Origin: Phoronis australis
Lineage: Eukaryota > Phoronida > Phoronidae
Length of the DNA stretch: 64,000 nucleotides
Reading direction: 5' to 3'
Assembly (NCBI GenBank): GCA_002633005.1
Contig: NMRA01000617.1
Span: 132,367-196,366, forward strand
The notes below the pieces were generated by a model. That model was not told the DNA's origin. It was given only the letters and a program-made list of their open reading frames with translations, and did no database searches. The translations under genes were made by a program, and so were the position numbers. This document shows, piece after piece, positions 1 to 12,338 of the stretch (positions within the stretch are counted from its first letter, which is position 1; each line of letters starts with the position of its first letter).

Positions 1-1623
1 AACAACATTACCAGGTGCAGTGCGATTAATACAGTAATTAAATTTACATAATTAAATCAACCTTCATTTAAATTGAATTATACACTAGTATATATGGAGA
101 CTCAAAGATACAGGCGCGTGTTTGCCAATAGATTTCGCATCAACTGCAAATCGAGTCGAAATAATGCAATCAAGGCGAATTTAATTTCATTATCGAAACA
201 CGACGAGCTTTTTTAGCAAATGAAATTATAAGCCAGTGATGGCAGCGAGTTTTCAGATCTGGTGAAAAAGCGATGCAGATTTGACCGAGTCATGCTTTTT
301 GAGCATTTGAATACCCATATCTGAAGGCGAAACTATCATTAAAAACGCTTATTATTAACAACCAATTTCCGTGTGAAGAAAATTATATTGTCATGGCTAC
401 GCCCTTTTGTGTTGCGTCAATTGCAATGGAAGATATGGGGGAGATCGGAGATATTTTGCGGCTGTTTACGCTTTAGTACTTTTCAAATTCTTAAACTGTA
501 GAGGTTTGTGCAGTTTAACTAGAAATTGATTAGTGTTCACTAATTACATTTTGAAAAACTCGATAATATCATCCGTGCTATAACATTTTCAAAATTGGGT
601 TGCATTTGGGAATGATGTTATGAAAAACTGGAGACCTGTCCCTAGTTACATGAAACAGTCCCAAAGAGGGACTAAATTACGTTTCCTAAATTTACTGCGT
701 ATACGTGGACTTGTAAAAACACGGATTGTCCTTTCTTGTGGTGTCTTAGTTTCACCCCTAAATCAACTTTTGACTTTGATACAAATCGAGAGTGAACTCC
801 ACGTTGGATTCTCATGTTTTTCCAACATGTGTAGTCTTTTTATGTAATACGCATAATTTAGTCGCTGTTTATTTTCATTGAACTAAGGGACCAGTTTTGG
901 GTTATATTATTAGAAAATGTACTTAGTCAAAGAGGATATTAAAATAAAGATAAAGTTAAAGAGAAAATTACAACGGTGATCAAAGAACGACACAAATACA
1001 TAACAAATTTAGGGAACTAAATAAATTTAATTCTCTGTTTGGAACTGTTTCATGCACCAAGCCACTGTGTAATATGACTTCAGTAAAGTATGCTAGTTAT
1101 CCTACCAAACTGGACTTCAAAATTGTTTGTTATGAAAAAAAAAATCAGTTTTGACGTCCAGTTGTAGATGGGACATTTGAATTGTGATGACAAAACTCAA
1201 AAGAGTACTATTTTTGGATAGAGCCTCATGCAAAAAAGGGAACATTTAAGCAAAGTCCTTATATTAGTTGGAGAACATTAGATAAAGAATAGTATTGGAA
1301 AGTTTCATAGGAATGCAATCAGTCATTTCTGAGATAACATGCTCTAAAGTTAGTCAAATTCGGACGTTTTTCTGGGGTCCTACATAATCTTCTATTACAC
1401 GTTTTACGTTACGCTGCGTGTTCACATGAAAGTCCTGTCATGGCAAAAAGTCGAGATTAATTGTGAGCAAGGAAGTGACATAGTTTTGAGTTGTTTTTTT
1501 TTTTGGACTTCTCTACAAGTGGAAATGCGCCTTTAACTTTTGAAATTGAATTGGTGTTAACAGGAATCATTTATCAACTGTACGTTTGTATTGCTATTCA
1601 ATGTTTCTCATGTGCGTGATTAC
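1..1623. other. No gene recognised; intron of DRGX-like gene
   Basis: AT-rich non-coding DNA. It lies 3' of the second homeobox exon on the minus strand, so it should be intron. The next homeodomain exon, which would encode the WFQNRRAKW part of helix 3, was looked for on the minus strand and not found, so it probably lies beyond the left edge. Confidence 0.6.
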
Positions 1624-1725
1624 CTGAACTCGGGCCTCTGTTAGGTTGATCCGTAATGCCAGCTCTTCTCTCGTGAACACGTCGGGATAATGCGTCTGTG
1701 CGAACGCCTTCTCCAGTTCTTCGAG
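1624..1725 (-). CDS. DRGX: DRGX-like homeodomain exon (helix 1 to start of helix 3)
   Basis: This 102-nt, phase 0-0 exon encodes 34 residues from [17 protein letters not shown] to INLTEARVQ, the middle of a paired-class homeodomain (helices 1-2 and the start of helix 3). It is flanked by an AG acceptor (TTAG, 1726-1727) and a GTAATC donor (1622-1623). The break after RVQ is the classic 46/47 intron position of paired-like homeobox genes. The combination of this exon with FTLQQ from the upstream exon fits DRGX (dorsal root ganglia homeobox, Prrxl1) better than Arx/Alx (FTSYQ) or Prrx (FNSSQ). DRGX proteins are nuclear transcription factors of sensory neurons. The DNA-recognition half of helix 3 is not in the window, so residue 50 cannot be read. 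Confidence 0.85.
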
Positions 1726-2061
1726 CTAATGGGATCATAAAATGAATAAAAAATGTCACTGGGAATATTCGGTTATCGATATAGGCACTCAAAAGGAAAT
1801 GAATGAAACGGTTCCAGAAAAAAGGTTCACACGAAAGTTTGGCGGAGGAGAACACTGAATTACTTTCCATTGGAAACAACCTAGTACGTTATTTGTAATT
1901 TTGATTTCCACGAGTGCTTGCCGTTGGAGAACAAAAACAATTTAAAATTTGTTTTTATTCGACAACGGGAGTGAAAAGAACTTTTCAAAAGCATGAAGTA
2001 CACTCACGCATGTAAACATTTGAGCTGAGGTTGCGCCACAGATTGCTGCAGAAAACTACTT

Positions 2062-2063
2062 GC
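2062..2063 (-). other. Non-canonical GC splice donor
   Basis: The upstream homeobox exon ends CAG and is followed by GCAAGT on the minus strand. The rest of the donor matches the consensus perfectly, as is usual for GC-AG introns. The acceptor at 1726-1727 joins it in frame (QQ|LEE), so GC rather than GT is the donor the protein requires. Confidence 0.75.
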
Positions 2064-2155
2064 CTGCTGGAGGGTGAAAGTTGTCCGATTTCGTCTTTGC
2101 TTACGCCGAACAAACGAGTCCTCGTGTCCCTCGCCAGGCATAGCATACGGAGAAA
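2064..2155 (-). CDS. DRGX: DRGX-like exon: N-terminal tail and start of homeodomain
   Basis: A 92-nt exon that starts in phase 1 after a pyrimidine-rich acceptor (TTTTCCAG, AG at 2156-2157) and ends in phase 0. It encodes a short linker containing PYAMPGEGHEDSF, then the homeodomain N-terminal arm RRKQRRNRTTFTLQQ. The arm plus FTLQQ is the DRGX signature. The Met in PYAMPG could be the initiator if the upstream exon is untranslated; otherwise translation begins in an exon further right. A possible 5' exon at 11684-11840 ends in a compatible phase. The 338-nt intron after this exon uses a GC donor. Confidence 0.85.
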
Positions 2156-3515
2156 CTGGAAAATATTTTAAAGCTATACCAAGCCTTGCTTTATTAACGT
2201 GATTTTTACGTTGGGACATCCCGTTTTACAAATCGGCGTGTATTGAATTATCTTATTTTTGGAAGTTGGTCACTTTGGCACTCCGAAGCAGCGCCTAGTA
2301 CCGCTCTAATAAGAACCAAAATAAGATACAAGGTTTCTTATAATTTCTGACTCTCGAAAATACTGCGCTAAATCACGTGAATTGTCGAGTTTTCACCTTG
2401 GGGGAGGTAAAAAGTGCTAGTATATATCGAGTAGCCGACACAAAAACCTCAATTTTTCTCACGTAAGACCGTATCATCCTTCTTACGAGACGATAATGGC
2501 TGATGTACACTACGCCATTGCTTTGGAGTAATTTTGTATAACGACAAACGAAAAGTAAATTTTGGAGCCAGTAGATAATCGTTGTGGAACGCACAGACAA
2601 ATATAATTGATACTAAATTATAATTCAAAAACCAATCTTGAGAATGTATTGCTTGTGGCGAAGTTTCAAGCAAAATGGTCATGTTTCTTCAATGATTACA
2701 ATTACGAATTTGTAAATGAGCAAAATTTCTTATTTGAATAACGAGCTTGATGGATACCAAATGTCGGAGAGCGACACTTTGAGAAATTGAAAACTAGAAT
2801 TTAAATTTTTCGTATAGAGGACAACATTGCATAATTTGTAATCGTGTCAGTTACATTAAAGCTAGTCTTATTGAACTACAGTAAATAAATATTTTGTCGA
2901 ACTGGTAACGAGGCGCCCGGGCGTCTGGAGGGCGGCAAGTGGTACTGAGATCAGGTTCAAATATCAACAGGTCTACCTCTGTCCCCTGGTCATCTCCAAG
3001 ACGTCCCCCCACCCATGGTGCAAATGCAATCTGTAGCCCCTTCCACAACTGGAATTTTGTTTTCATATTCCGAGAGCCCAATAAGCGTTTCCTGCGTTTT
3101 CTAAAAATCAAACTCACGACAAAATTAATATGCATTCGTATGACAGATAACCAGTGAACTTTCATGTTTTATTCGATGCACTGCCCGGTGACGTCGCGTC
3201 TCAAAGTGACCACCAGTGCGCTGAGGTCGGAACCGAAAAGTGACTAGTTCGATGGTTCGAGGGATGCTAGGAATTCAGAACAGACATTTCAATCTGCTAC
3301 ATCAACCGAGAAAGATATTGATTGACACAATAATGCAACTCAAAGAAAATGATTACGCATTCAAACTTGTTGCTTCCATTCACCTCTATAACATTTTGTC
3401 TCCTTTGCGATGCCACGTGATTAACTTATGCAAACTGTACCCTACAAAGTGAAGTTTTTGTCAAGAACTTGATTTTCTTTGAAGGACTGAACAAATACCG
3501 GTTTAAAAATATTCT
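2156..3515. other. No gene recognised
   Basis: Probably intron or 5' flank of the DRGX-like gene. Overlapping open frames on both strands at 2851-3165 match no family I know. A GC-richer patch around 2905-2940 is the only compositional change. Confidence 0.5.
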
Positions 3516-3578
3516 TCACACATACATACACACACACACACACACATACACACATACATACATACACACACATGTATG
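3516..3578. repeat. CA/CATA microsatellite
   Basis: An uninterrupted purine-pyrimidine tract of CA dinucleotides mixed with CATA tetranucleotides. A GT-rich counterpart follows at about 3850-3905, so the two tracts could pair as a large imperfect hairpin. Confidence 0.95.
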
Positions 3579-6500
3579 TAAAAACTGCTTTATTGAGGAT
3601 TATCGTATTGTATAACACAAATAAGCAATAGAAAATACAAGAAAGTAATTATTACACATTATTCATACATTTCACATACGTTGAAAGACTGACATATGGT
3701 ATCAATATCAGAAATACCTATATAAATAAACCTTGCACCTTAGTAAAAAATAAAGTGGCGCTGCATTTATACATTTCAACACTCCACAGAATAGAACATG
3801 ACGAACACACTGTTAATACGTAGGTGATAACTGCATTTGTATTTATATTTGTATGCGCGTATACACATGTATGTGGGTGCGTGTGCCTGTGTGCGTGTAT
3901 CTGTGACAGAAGCGCAAATAAATAAAAAGGGCAAGACGTGAAATAAATACATGTTTGTGTTTCACTATAATTATTATTATTATATTGATTGTGAGCTCGG
4001 TATGAGCACACAAGATGTCGCTATTAAGTCGTAAAAAACAGGTTCGGAAATTCTGTCCTACCTTCCCAATTCGCTATGGAATAAATTCTCGCTACGGAAT
4101 CGTTACTGTAGCACAGCAAGAAATAACGTACAGAGACTGTTCAATTAACAATCAGTTATCTTGGCTAGGCGTTATACTGTGCTGAAGTGAGATGAACTTA
4201 TTTTTCGGGGAAAGTTTTGGGAGCGTAAGACGAAAGGTAAGGCTTTAGTATTATCAGAATTTGAGAAACATGTTCCTGGTGTTAAAAACATTAACTTTTT
4301 TCACTCCAGGCGTATTTACTCTTCCAAACCAACGCCATCACTTTATTTTCCTTGGATTGAATTGAAATAGGTGCAATGAATTCTCTGGAGTTCCCCTAAC
4401 GGCCTTATTGCCTTGACGACTGGAAATAACACGCCGTGTCAAGCAACTTAACGAGCTTCGGTCTGAAGAAAAAGCGATCTGTAGATTCTTTTCAAGCTCA
4501 GGAGTCATTTCTAACGTGAGTAAGGACCAAGATGAGAACGACTTTATGACAGCAAGGGAATGGACGAAAATAAAGTTGCTTTTGACATGCAGAAGACATG
4601 ACTTTCCTGCTCTTTCACACGACAAAAGTGTTCGACAACGAGTGCACTGATTTCGAATCATACGCCAGATCCACTAAATCATCCGCTTGAACTACTGAAT
4701 CATATGAACGAGCCACAGTGTCTTAGGAACTACGAAAAAAAATCAAGCATACGAACCGCAAAATCATTAGTTACACTCTTTCCTGTGGTTCTTACGAATG
4801 ATATTTCTTCTCGAACGTTGCATTTTACGGTTATTATGAGCACGATTTTTGCTCATACATTATGATGTTGTGGCGTATAAGGATGATTCAATGGTTCTCC
4901 GAAATGGGAATGACTCGCTGGTTTTGACGTACGACTCCGACGTTTGTGCGTGATACCCTTGGTTTTGAGAACCAGTTTGGCGCCTGTTATTCAGTGGAGA
5001 AAAGTGGTTCTGAAAACTCGTGGCTCCTGTAAGTGACTATTACCGCACCCTTGAATTATAGCTCTACTGAAATGCATCCAAGTCTTGATAAAAGCTGTGT
5101 ACAACTTAGGAAACATCGACGTGATTAGAACTTCAAAAGAAAATGAAATTAAAGAAATGGACCTCACCTTTTTATACTATCTTCAATTTTCAAAAATATT
5201 ATATTCCTTCCCTCTCTTTCCACTTTCATGCGTGGGCCTTACTTTGATTTACAAAATTTGCCTATGACTTACTTATCCAGGGCCATGATCAACGATTCTT
5301 TTGCCCTGGTAACTGGTAATGATATTTCTCAACAAACGGCGTGCACCCCAAACCGTCCTAACCAAGCATCTGTTTATCGTGAATTCTCGACCTGTTTTAA
5401 ATAGGCTCAGACACATTTCCGAGCTCAGGTGGACCACGTAGAAAATAAATCATGTTTTTGCGTCATGATGAAGTTTTAGCGCTGCTTAATTAATGGTTAT
5501 CAAGATAGATTATAGACCAATTACTTACAAGTCGTGGCTGGGGGACATCTTGCGAAGTCATTCGGGTGGAGAGATGGACAATGGAAACAGAACATGTTAT
5601 CTCCGCCGATGTAAGTCATCCGGGTAACGTGCTGATGAGTTTTTACATAACCCGTCGTCACCGCAAGGAGTATTTTTAGTTCAGGCTTCTTTGCACAAGA
5701 CTTTTCTGGAAGTAAGCGAGGTGTCAGTTAGATTAAAAAGTCTTAAGTGAAAATGAGAAAATGCGATTGAAAAAAGAAATGGTCCTCGTAGACAATAATT
5801 TGTCACCATCTATTGTCTGTGTATCGCGGCGTAACTTTTTCCTGAAAATTTGACTGCTTCGTGTTTCAGACTTCATTGAAAATTCGCGATTATGCTACAT
5901 ACCACATCAATCCGTTGCGGGTAATCCAACTGTAAACACTCGACCTTTGGATATGCAACTTCAAATGCAAACGCTGTGTGTTTCTGACTTCATTCAGTCC
6001 ATTATTCTAAACAAATACTTGCTAATTTGCTTAACACCTATTCTTGGAAAAAGTTGTGCTCAGGCGGATGTATGCCAGATTTCCTCGGCACTGTCTTTAA
6101 CCAGATTCGATGTTTTCATGTATTTTAATTCAACTAACGCGCTATATAACGGAGACGTTATGATAACGTCACGTGATTGTTTTGACCAATTGACTACTCT
6201 TGTGTTTTCCAGGGATAATGTCGAAATAAAAACGTTTAAGATGCACAGTCGGCGACAGTAAAGCGTGAATAAAATGCGCGAAGGCAAACAGACTTACACG
6301 AATATTATCTTATAGTACATTTCAACAGTTGTTCAAAGGTTTTTGATAAAAACATTGATTTCCTCATAACAATGTACTTTCTTTTTGTTTTTATTTTCGG
6401 AAAATCGGTGATGGAGGCAAATGAAGAGAGTCTCTGCTGAACCACGCTGATGACAACGCTCATGAATCAGAGTCTGGATTTCAGTTAAACCACGTCAAAT

Positions 6501-7799
6501 TTGATATTTCATAATAAAATCAACACAGCAGATTTTGTTATTTTTTGGCTTTGGTTAAGACTAATATCTGGTTTAGTGGGGTCTGTACCACAGTCGTGTT
6601 AAACCATGTTCAGGTGCGGTTTCATAACAACAACTTTCTTCACAGGGGTTTTTGCTCTTCCAAATCAACGTCGTCGCGTTCTTGTCCCTTTTCATTTGAA
6701 ATGGGTTACGAAAGCAGTGACAACCATGCAGCCATGGCTACTTGAACAAAACCGCAAAAGGCTTTGTATGAAGCAATAAACCTGTTTGGTCTTCTCAGGC
6801 TAAGGAATCATTTCTTATCTGTACGAAACAGCATGAGACCAGTTTTATACTACCAAGTGGCCAAAATTAAAAAATTACAAAAGATGCGGGTTTATAAGCT
6901 TTTTAGCCAAAAAGAACTCCCAAAATGTGATTTCGGGTCGAAAATCGACTGTGTCCACGATGACGTATTATTTTTGCACTTTCGAAAACCCTGGCCAAAC
7001 CCGAAGAAATGCTTGTATTAAAATCCTTATTACAAAGACTCATTGCTCCTGTCTATAACAAATGACATCAGAAATTTTCGTCTGTACACCCGATTGAAAG
7101 TCTGACCAAACTCGCTAATTCACCATCAATTCAACATTTACACTTATGCTAATATGTCATTGTTTGAGGTGTCGAAAAAGGCAAAAACATGAGCTTTGGG
7201 CATTGACACTATTATAAGGAATTTCACAGATTGTCACGTTATGCACGGAAGCGTATTCTTTTAGCTATTGACAATTTGGCGTTAATTATTTGACCTCGGG
7301 CGCACATCATACGTCAGAAGGTGTATGAAGATAATCTATTACCTTGATGCTCAGATAATAACCGGAGGCTTGGACTCGAATTTTGTTTGCAGTTTTATTT
7401 CGTTGTTGAACAATTAGTAACGCCAATAAGCATTTTTCGGTCCTAGAATCGAGTGTGTCCTTCAAAATGCTCTCAATCAAAATCTGTAATAGAGGAAATT
7501 TATTGCAACTTCTCAAAGGTGAATTTAACTGGTTCCAATGGAATTCCTTATGAACTGAATCTAATCCTCCATAAGTCCAAAGAGAATCTAACAAGTGTAC
7601 CACCTTCTTTACTTCCACTAAACAAAATTGCGAGTTATTAAACCATTTTGTGAGATATTAATTTAACCTAATCAATTACTACTAAATTAGTTATGCAAAG
7701 CAAATAAACGGATTATAATAAGCAATACAATGCTAGAAGTTCAGTTTCAACGATGAACCCTGTCATTAATATGCAGTATTGAAATCAGCGTAAGTTACA
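3579..7799. other. No gene recognised
   Basis: AT-rich DNA with no supported gene. Segments near 4310-4375 and 6645-6705 (both containing CTCTTCCAAA) resemble each other, suggesting a degraded dispersed repeat. Short open frames here show no family motif or convincing splice pair. Confidence 0.5.
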
Positions 7800-7801
7800 T
7801 A

Positions 7802-8143
7802 CGGGGTGTCCCAAAAAGTCACACTTCAGTGCAGTACCGGGAGCTCAAATTCATTTCCTGCAGTTCAGACTGCGTCGGGGTCAACCGCATGTTTACATCT
7901 TGCTGTGAAAGTAGTACGTGAGACGTCGCGTGCTCTGTACGCACGGGGATGGCAAACAAACGACTGTTTTGGAGAACAAAAAGTTATCCCGCAATGCTAC
8001 GTCAAGGAAGAGTAAAGACACTGAATCTTTCCAAATTGTAAAGAATTCAGATAGATTTTACTTTGTAGATTTAGTTCCTTTCTGAATGAATTTAAACGCA
8101 GTTATTGTCATTTGACGTGTGAGTGCATATTTAGGACACCCTG
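7802..8143. mobile_element. Mariner-type MITE with TA target duplication
   Basis: The left end reads CGGGGTGTCCCAAAAAG and the right end is its imperfect inverse, GGACACCCTG. TA dinucleotides flank both sides (7800-7801 and 8144-8145), as expected of IS630-Tc1-mariner insertion. The ends resemble the TIR of the DUF4817 mariner relic near 28660 (CAGAGTGTCCACAAA). At 342 bp with no transposase motif it is non-autonomous. Confidence 0.75.
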
Positions 8144-8145
8144 TA

Positions 8146-9064
8146 TAAGTTCCAACCACTAATTCAATTTTGCTGTCTCGCTGATTCGCAATATACGCTT
8201 GATATGCGTGTTGTTCATACTCCTCGTCAATTTATTGGGTGTTGGTATTCTTACTCGGCAGGTACATAATGTGCCTTTGCCCAATTTATCAATACCAAAT
8301 CTTCACTGGTCCGCATTATGCTGTATGCAATGACAACGAAATTAAAATTATTGGCGTTTGCATTCTAAATTGCAACAGAACGCAACATCCAATAACATAT
8401 TAAACACATACGGGAGACTACAAAAACAAATCATCCGAGGAAACGTACAATTTGGTCGTGAACGATGAGTCACGAAGTCAAATGAATTAGATGGAAGTGG
8501 CTTCTTGAATTAGCAATTCTTGAAACACAATTCCATTACAAAGCCGTAAATTTTGTTTCCAAGATATTGAAATGTTATAGTCGTAATCGCATTATAATGT
8601 CACTTAGCATATTAAGTCTTAAGGCTTTACTGTCGGCGTAGTAATATTTTAAGTAATATCGTAATGAGAAGCTTCCTCCATAAGCTGACAATATCTACAC
8701 TAACGAAATTAAACCGTATTGAATTACGTCACGAAAGTCAAGCCCACATGTTACAAAAAGTACGGGAACACGAACTTGCTTTACTAAAGAACTTGAGGCT
8801 CTTTGGTCGTAAGTTTTTGTGTACACGTTTGACAACTGACCAGATACGACAATTTCTGAGATTAAAAGAAATTGAGACATTAGGTTCAGAAAACGGTTCC
8901 AACTTCTATTTATAGTGAAACGGTGACATATTTTGAAGCTATAACTCAAGCCAAACATATCATAGTTTCAATTTTTTAGCGAAATCGACCCTAGAAGATG
9001 AATTCATACTTTTTTCTAATGGTGATAATTGGCGGTAGAATTTATCTGGAGCTCTCTTAGACCC
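8146..9064. other. No gene recognised
   Basis: Open frames of about 85 codons on both strands overlap between 8664 and 8958 but show no known motif, and neither has a credible splice context. Confidence 0.45.
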
Positions 9065-9203
9065 GGTTGCATAAAAGTTATACGCTGGGTAGCAACAATG
9101 ACGTCTCACTAACACGCGTAACGTTAATTGCTGAACAACGTGCTTGACGTTGTGCAACAATCAAATTTATCCAAACCATAAGTTTTGAAGGTTTATGCAA
9201 CCC
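9065..9203 (+). repeat. Short MITE, GGTTGCATAAA termini
   Basis: The unit begins GGTTGCATAAAAGTTATAC and ends GTTTATGCAACCC, giving inverted termini. Its inside (GTAGCAACAATGACGTC and GTGCAACAATCAAATTTATCCA) matches both arms of the paired copies at 54772-54910 and 54933-55070, so this is a dispersed family. Confidence 0.75.
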
Positions 9204-11683
9204 ACTCCTGATAATATCTCTTGCGTAAACAGTGTTTGTTCACACTGGTGCGTTGACGCACGTCACTGGATATATTTTTGATCTAGTCATTGAACGCCAA
9301 ACTATTTCCGCACTCTTAAGTTCCATTTTTTTTCTGAAAATTAAGAGTGTAGAAAATAGTTAACGAGACTTCCTTGAAAGTAGGACTGTTACCAGTTTAC
9401 ATTAATATTTTCGATTTATGTTTCATGCGCCTACTTAGGCCCATGCGCCTATAAGTGAAGCTTCACCAAATTAGGAGCATATGCCGCTAAGTGAAACATT
9501 TACATAATACAGAGAAGCATTTTTTAAATACTGTCCAATGTGAGTGAAGCCTGACTTACATACGGTGCACAACGCGGATTTTGTCATGTTTTTTATTATG
9601 TAGCAGACGTTTAGCCTCGTTCCGGCCTCCTGGCGCAGTCGGCTTCGCATTTAGGAAGTCAACGTGAGCTGATTAGCCTGAGAGGTATCGTTATGGGGTG
9701 TTCCATCGGCACAGGAACCCCGGTGTAAAACAGATATCCCGGAGTCAAAAACAGACTCCTCCACTTTTAAAACATCTGGTTACTTTCACATTCAAAAAGG
9801 CTGTGGAAATTACATAAAGCTCCGTTTGTTTGTTATTTTGTTATTATTATGTACTTGATGAATCTTTCATATAAGCAATGTAATACGAAGTACACAGCCT
9901 GTACGGTAATGTTTGCATCAGCGCTGTACAATTACTACGAACTATTAACAACGTAGCAAGCGCTGAAGGTTAGTTTAAAATGGTGTTGCCGTTAGAGAGC
10001 GAACAACAAGATGAACTAAAATATATTACATTACTCATCTATTTCGTAAGTCAACACTCGCGTCTATTACCTCTGTGATATCCTGTCAGTTATCTCCACA
10101 CAACCACGTACGTCGTATTTTGAGACAAAAAAAATCATCCATTATCTTGTAACATCAGACATCAAAACCAATGCCAAGCAATCGTTTTTGCTTTTGATAG
10201 CTGGGTTTCATTTCCTCTGCTTCCCTTTCTCGAAAATTCTCTCTTTGCTGCACTATTTCTGAGCGTACTCACTGTTGTTGGGCAGTTATAGGGGAACCGA
10301 CTCATGGACGAGATGGTTTCGCCACCTGGTGACTGGACGGTTCGCTTGTTTAGAATGACGTCATTTCTGATCTTTTGGACCCAATCAAATAAATTGAAAC
10401 GACAAAATTAAGAACAATATTAAATAGACCAGATTTGCATTGGACCGTAAATTGTTATTTTTTATTATTAAATTATTAAGCACTTCGAAAATTATTGCCT
10501 ACTTCCCAGGAACATACAATGTATGTAACAGTTGTCGGAGCACACTGATTAATCTAAATACATAATTTTGTAAACATTTTATGTGCTCAATTACCCCCTT
10601 GGTTACCTGAATCAAAACAGGTCCAAGACCTACAATTTTTTTGAAAATGTGATGTGGCTACCCATTTCAATTCCTAATTATAGGTCCAGATCACGTCATC
10701 TTAGTGGAAGATAAGTCATAACTTAACAACTGAAATGTTGGGTAGAGGGGACCAATTTGTGGTGCGGACATTCTTGCTAAGTCACTGAACGTCATTTTAG
10801 CCAGAATTGGTCGGAGTCGTCTAGTCTGCTGGGAACTAATCTACCAAAGGTTTGGGCGACTTTTAACACCTACACTGAACATTCTTTTGTCAGACGACGC
10901 AGCCGGTTTTAAGTCAGGCAATAATTAATCCGTGCCCGCAGAAGACAAAAAATATGGTTGACACTTCGACATGAGGTTTGTTACCTAAGGTTAAAAATAT
11001 TGGCAACTCGAACGCATGCGCACAGAACTGAGTTTGATCAACAACGTTCAGTGATGAAAAGAATAACTTGTCTTGCACGTGTCATCGCGTGATATTAAAC
11101 TTTTGTCAAGAACAACAAAACTTCTGAGAAAGAGTTTAAGATTATTTCTGTGTTGTAGACCGCAAAACTATTTCAACACATTTGCGATATTTAGCTTTAT
11201 AATTGAAGTACTTTGAAAAAAGGAATAATTTAACATGTCAAAATTCGATAGAGTGTTTTTGATAAGGTCTAGTATATTTACACTAAATAATTTCGTCTGA
11301 ATTGTGTGTCAGACATGAGACACAACCGAGCACTTATAAAAAATTGAACGTTTTAGACTGTCGAATGAACTTGGTCATACTCAGCGTCATGTTTATGGAC
11401 CTTACATGACGTTTCTACATATCTCAACTCCAAAAATATCTCAAATGCCATACGAAGATGAATCAGTGTAGTAAATGCAACCCATCTATACCCTCTCTGA
11501 GCATCAGTTCGCAAGCGCAGAATCCATATTGCTTTTTGTCTAGTTAAGAAGAGCAGCAGACGACAGGGACATAATCAAGATGGGTTGTGGTTTGGAATGG
11601 GCCTACTTACAGTAAAAGTTCACACTGACACAACACGGGAACTTAAAACTGATTTCATAAAGCTCAAAAAATCGTCCACTTAC
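9204..11683. other. No gene recognised
   Basis: AT-rich, with no supported gene. A GC-richer patch at 9615-9730 contains TGGCGCAGTCGG, which resembles a tRNA A box, but no B box was found, so I do not call a SINE. Confidence 0.45.
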
Positions 11684-11873
11684 CTCGGTACTCGAGCGGC
11701 GAATTAACTCTACTACAAGCGTGTACAAAACTTCCTTCAATTAGCGCATAACCAATTCAATTAACTCTTAGCTCGCCAATCACAATAGCGACAGTACTCT
11801 TTCACAGCTTATTAATCTATAATATAGTGTCCACCAAAGTACGCGCTGTATTCTTTCAGCGACTGTTTTATAT
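11684..11873 (-). promoter_or_regulatory. Candidate core promoter and 5' exon
   Basis: On the minus strand a TATAAAA box lies at 11867-11873. About 185 nt downstream is a strong donor (CGAG|GTAAGTGG, exon end at 11684). The implied exon starts near 11840. It has no ATG that opens a long frame, so it would be untranslated. The next recognised minus-strand exon is the DRGX-like exon at 2155, and the phases are compatible. This is inference from two sequence signals only. Confidence 0.25.
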
Positions 11874-12241
11874 GTAACGAGTCGTGTTTCTTTAGGGATT
11901 CCACATTGATTTGTTGAGATCCCCGCGAAGACTCGCGTAAAATTGCTTCTAAATTAGATTTCTATTATACAAATGAAAACCACTGTATTGTTGCAGAAAC
12001 GATAGGGAATTCAATTTTCCGTTATACGCGCATGTTAAGATTACAATACACACAATAATCAAAAAAGAAAACCAAGCAAATAAGATAGTCACAAAAGCAA
12101 ACATGAGTTTTGTTCAGTTTTATTAAACATAGTGTAAAGAAAAATGTCTACGTCTAGTTAATTAAAGTAGATAATGGAAAAGTTCTTTTGCGCCTTTGGT
12201 CCCTTGAGACATTTCGGTGATTAGCGTTCGCTTCCCTACAG

Positions 12242-12338
12242 GTCGCCCCCTCTGCCGGCCAAATGGAAACAGAAGCCAACCGGTGATCATGAGTTTCCCG
12301 TTTCTGCAAGCATCGTCGAGCGGTGTGCTTACACACAG
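12242..12338 (+). CDS. Unassigned coding-exon candidate
   Basis: A 97-nt segment lies between a pyrimidine-rich acceptor (CTTCCCTACAG, AG at 12240-12241) and a good donor (ACACAG|GTCAGT, 12339). One frame is open throughout: one leading base then 32 codons, running from SPPLPAKWKQKP to IVERCAYTQ, ending in phase 0. I do not recognise the family and found no phase-matched neighbouring exon, so this could be a chance arrangement. Confidence 0.3.

Noticed and set aside
3718-4011. 97-codon minus-strand frame rich in His and Thr
   Set aside because: It is low-complexity translation of the GT-rich tract near 3850-3905.
4994-5028. 35-nt micro-exon candidate (GTTATTCAG before, GTAAGTG after)
   Set aside because: No neighbouring exon in any compatible phase.
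9615-9730. tRNA-like A box (TGGCGCAGTCGG), possible SINE
   Set aside because: No B box at the expected distance, no tail and no second copy in the window.
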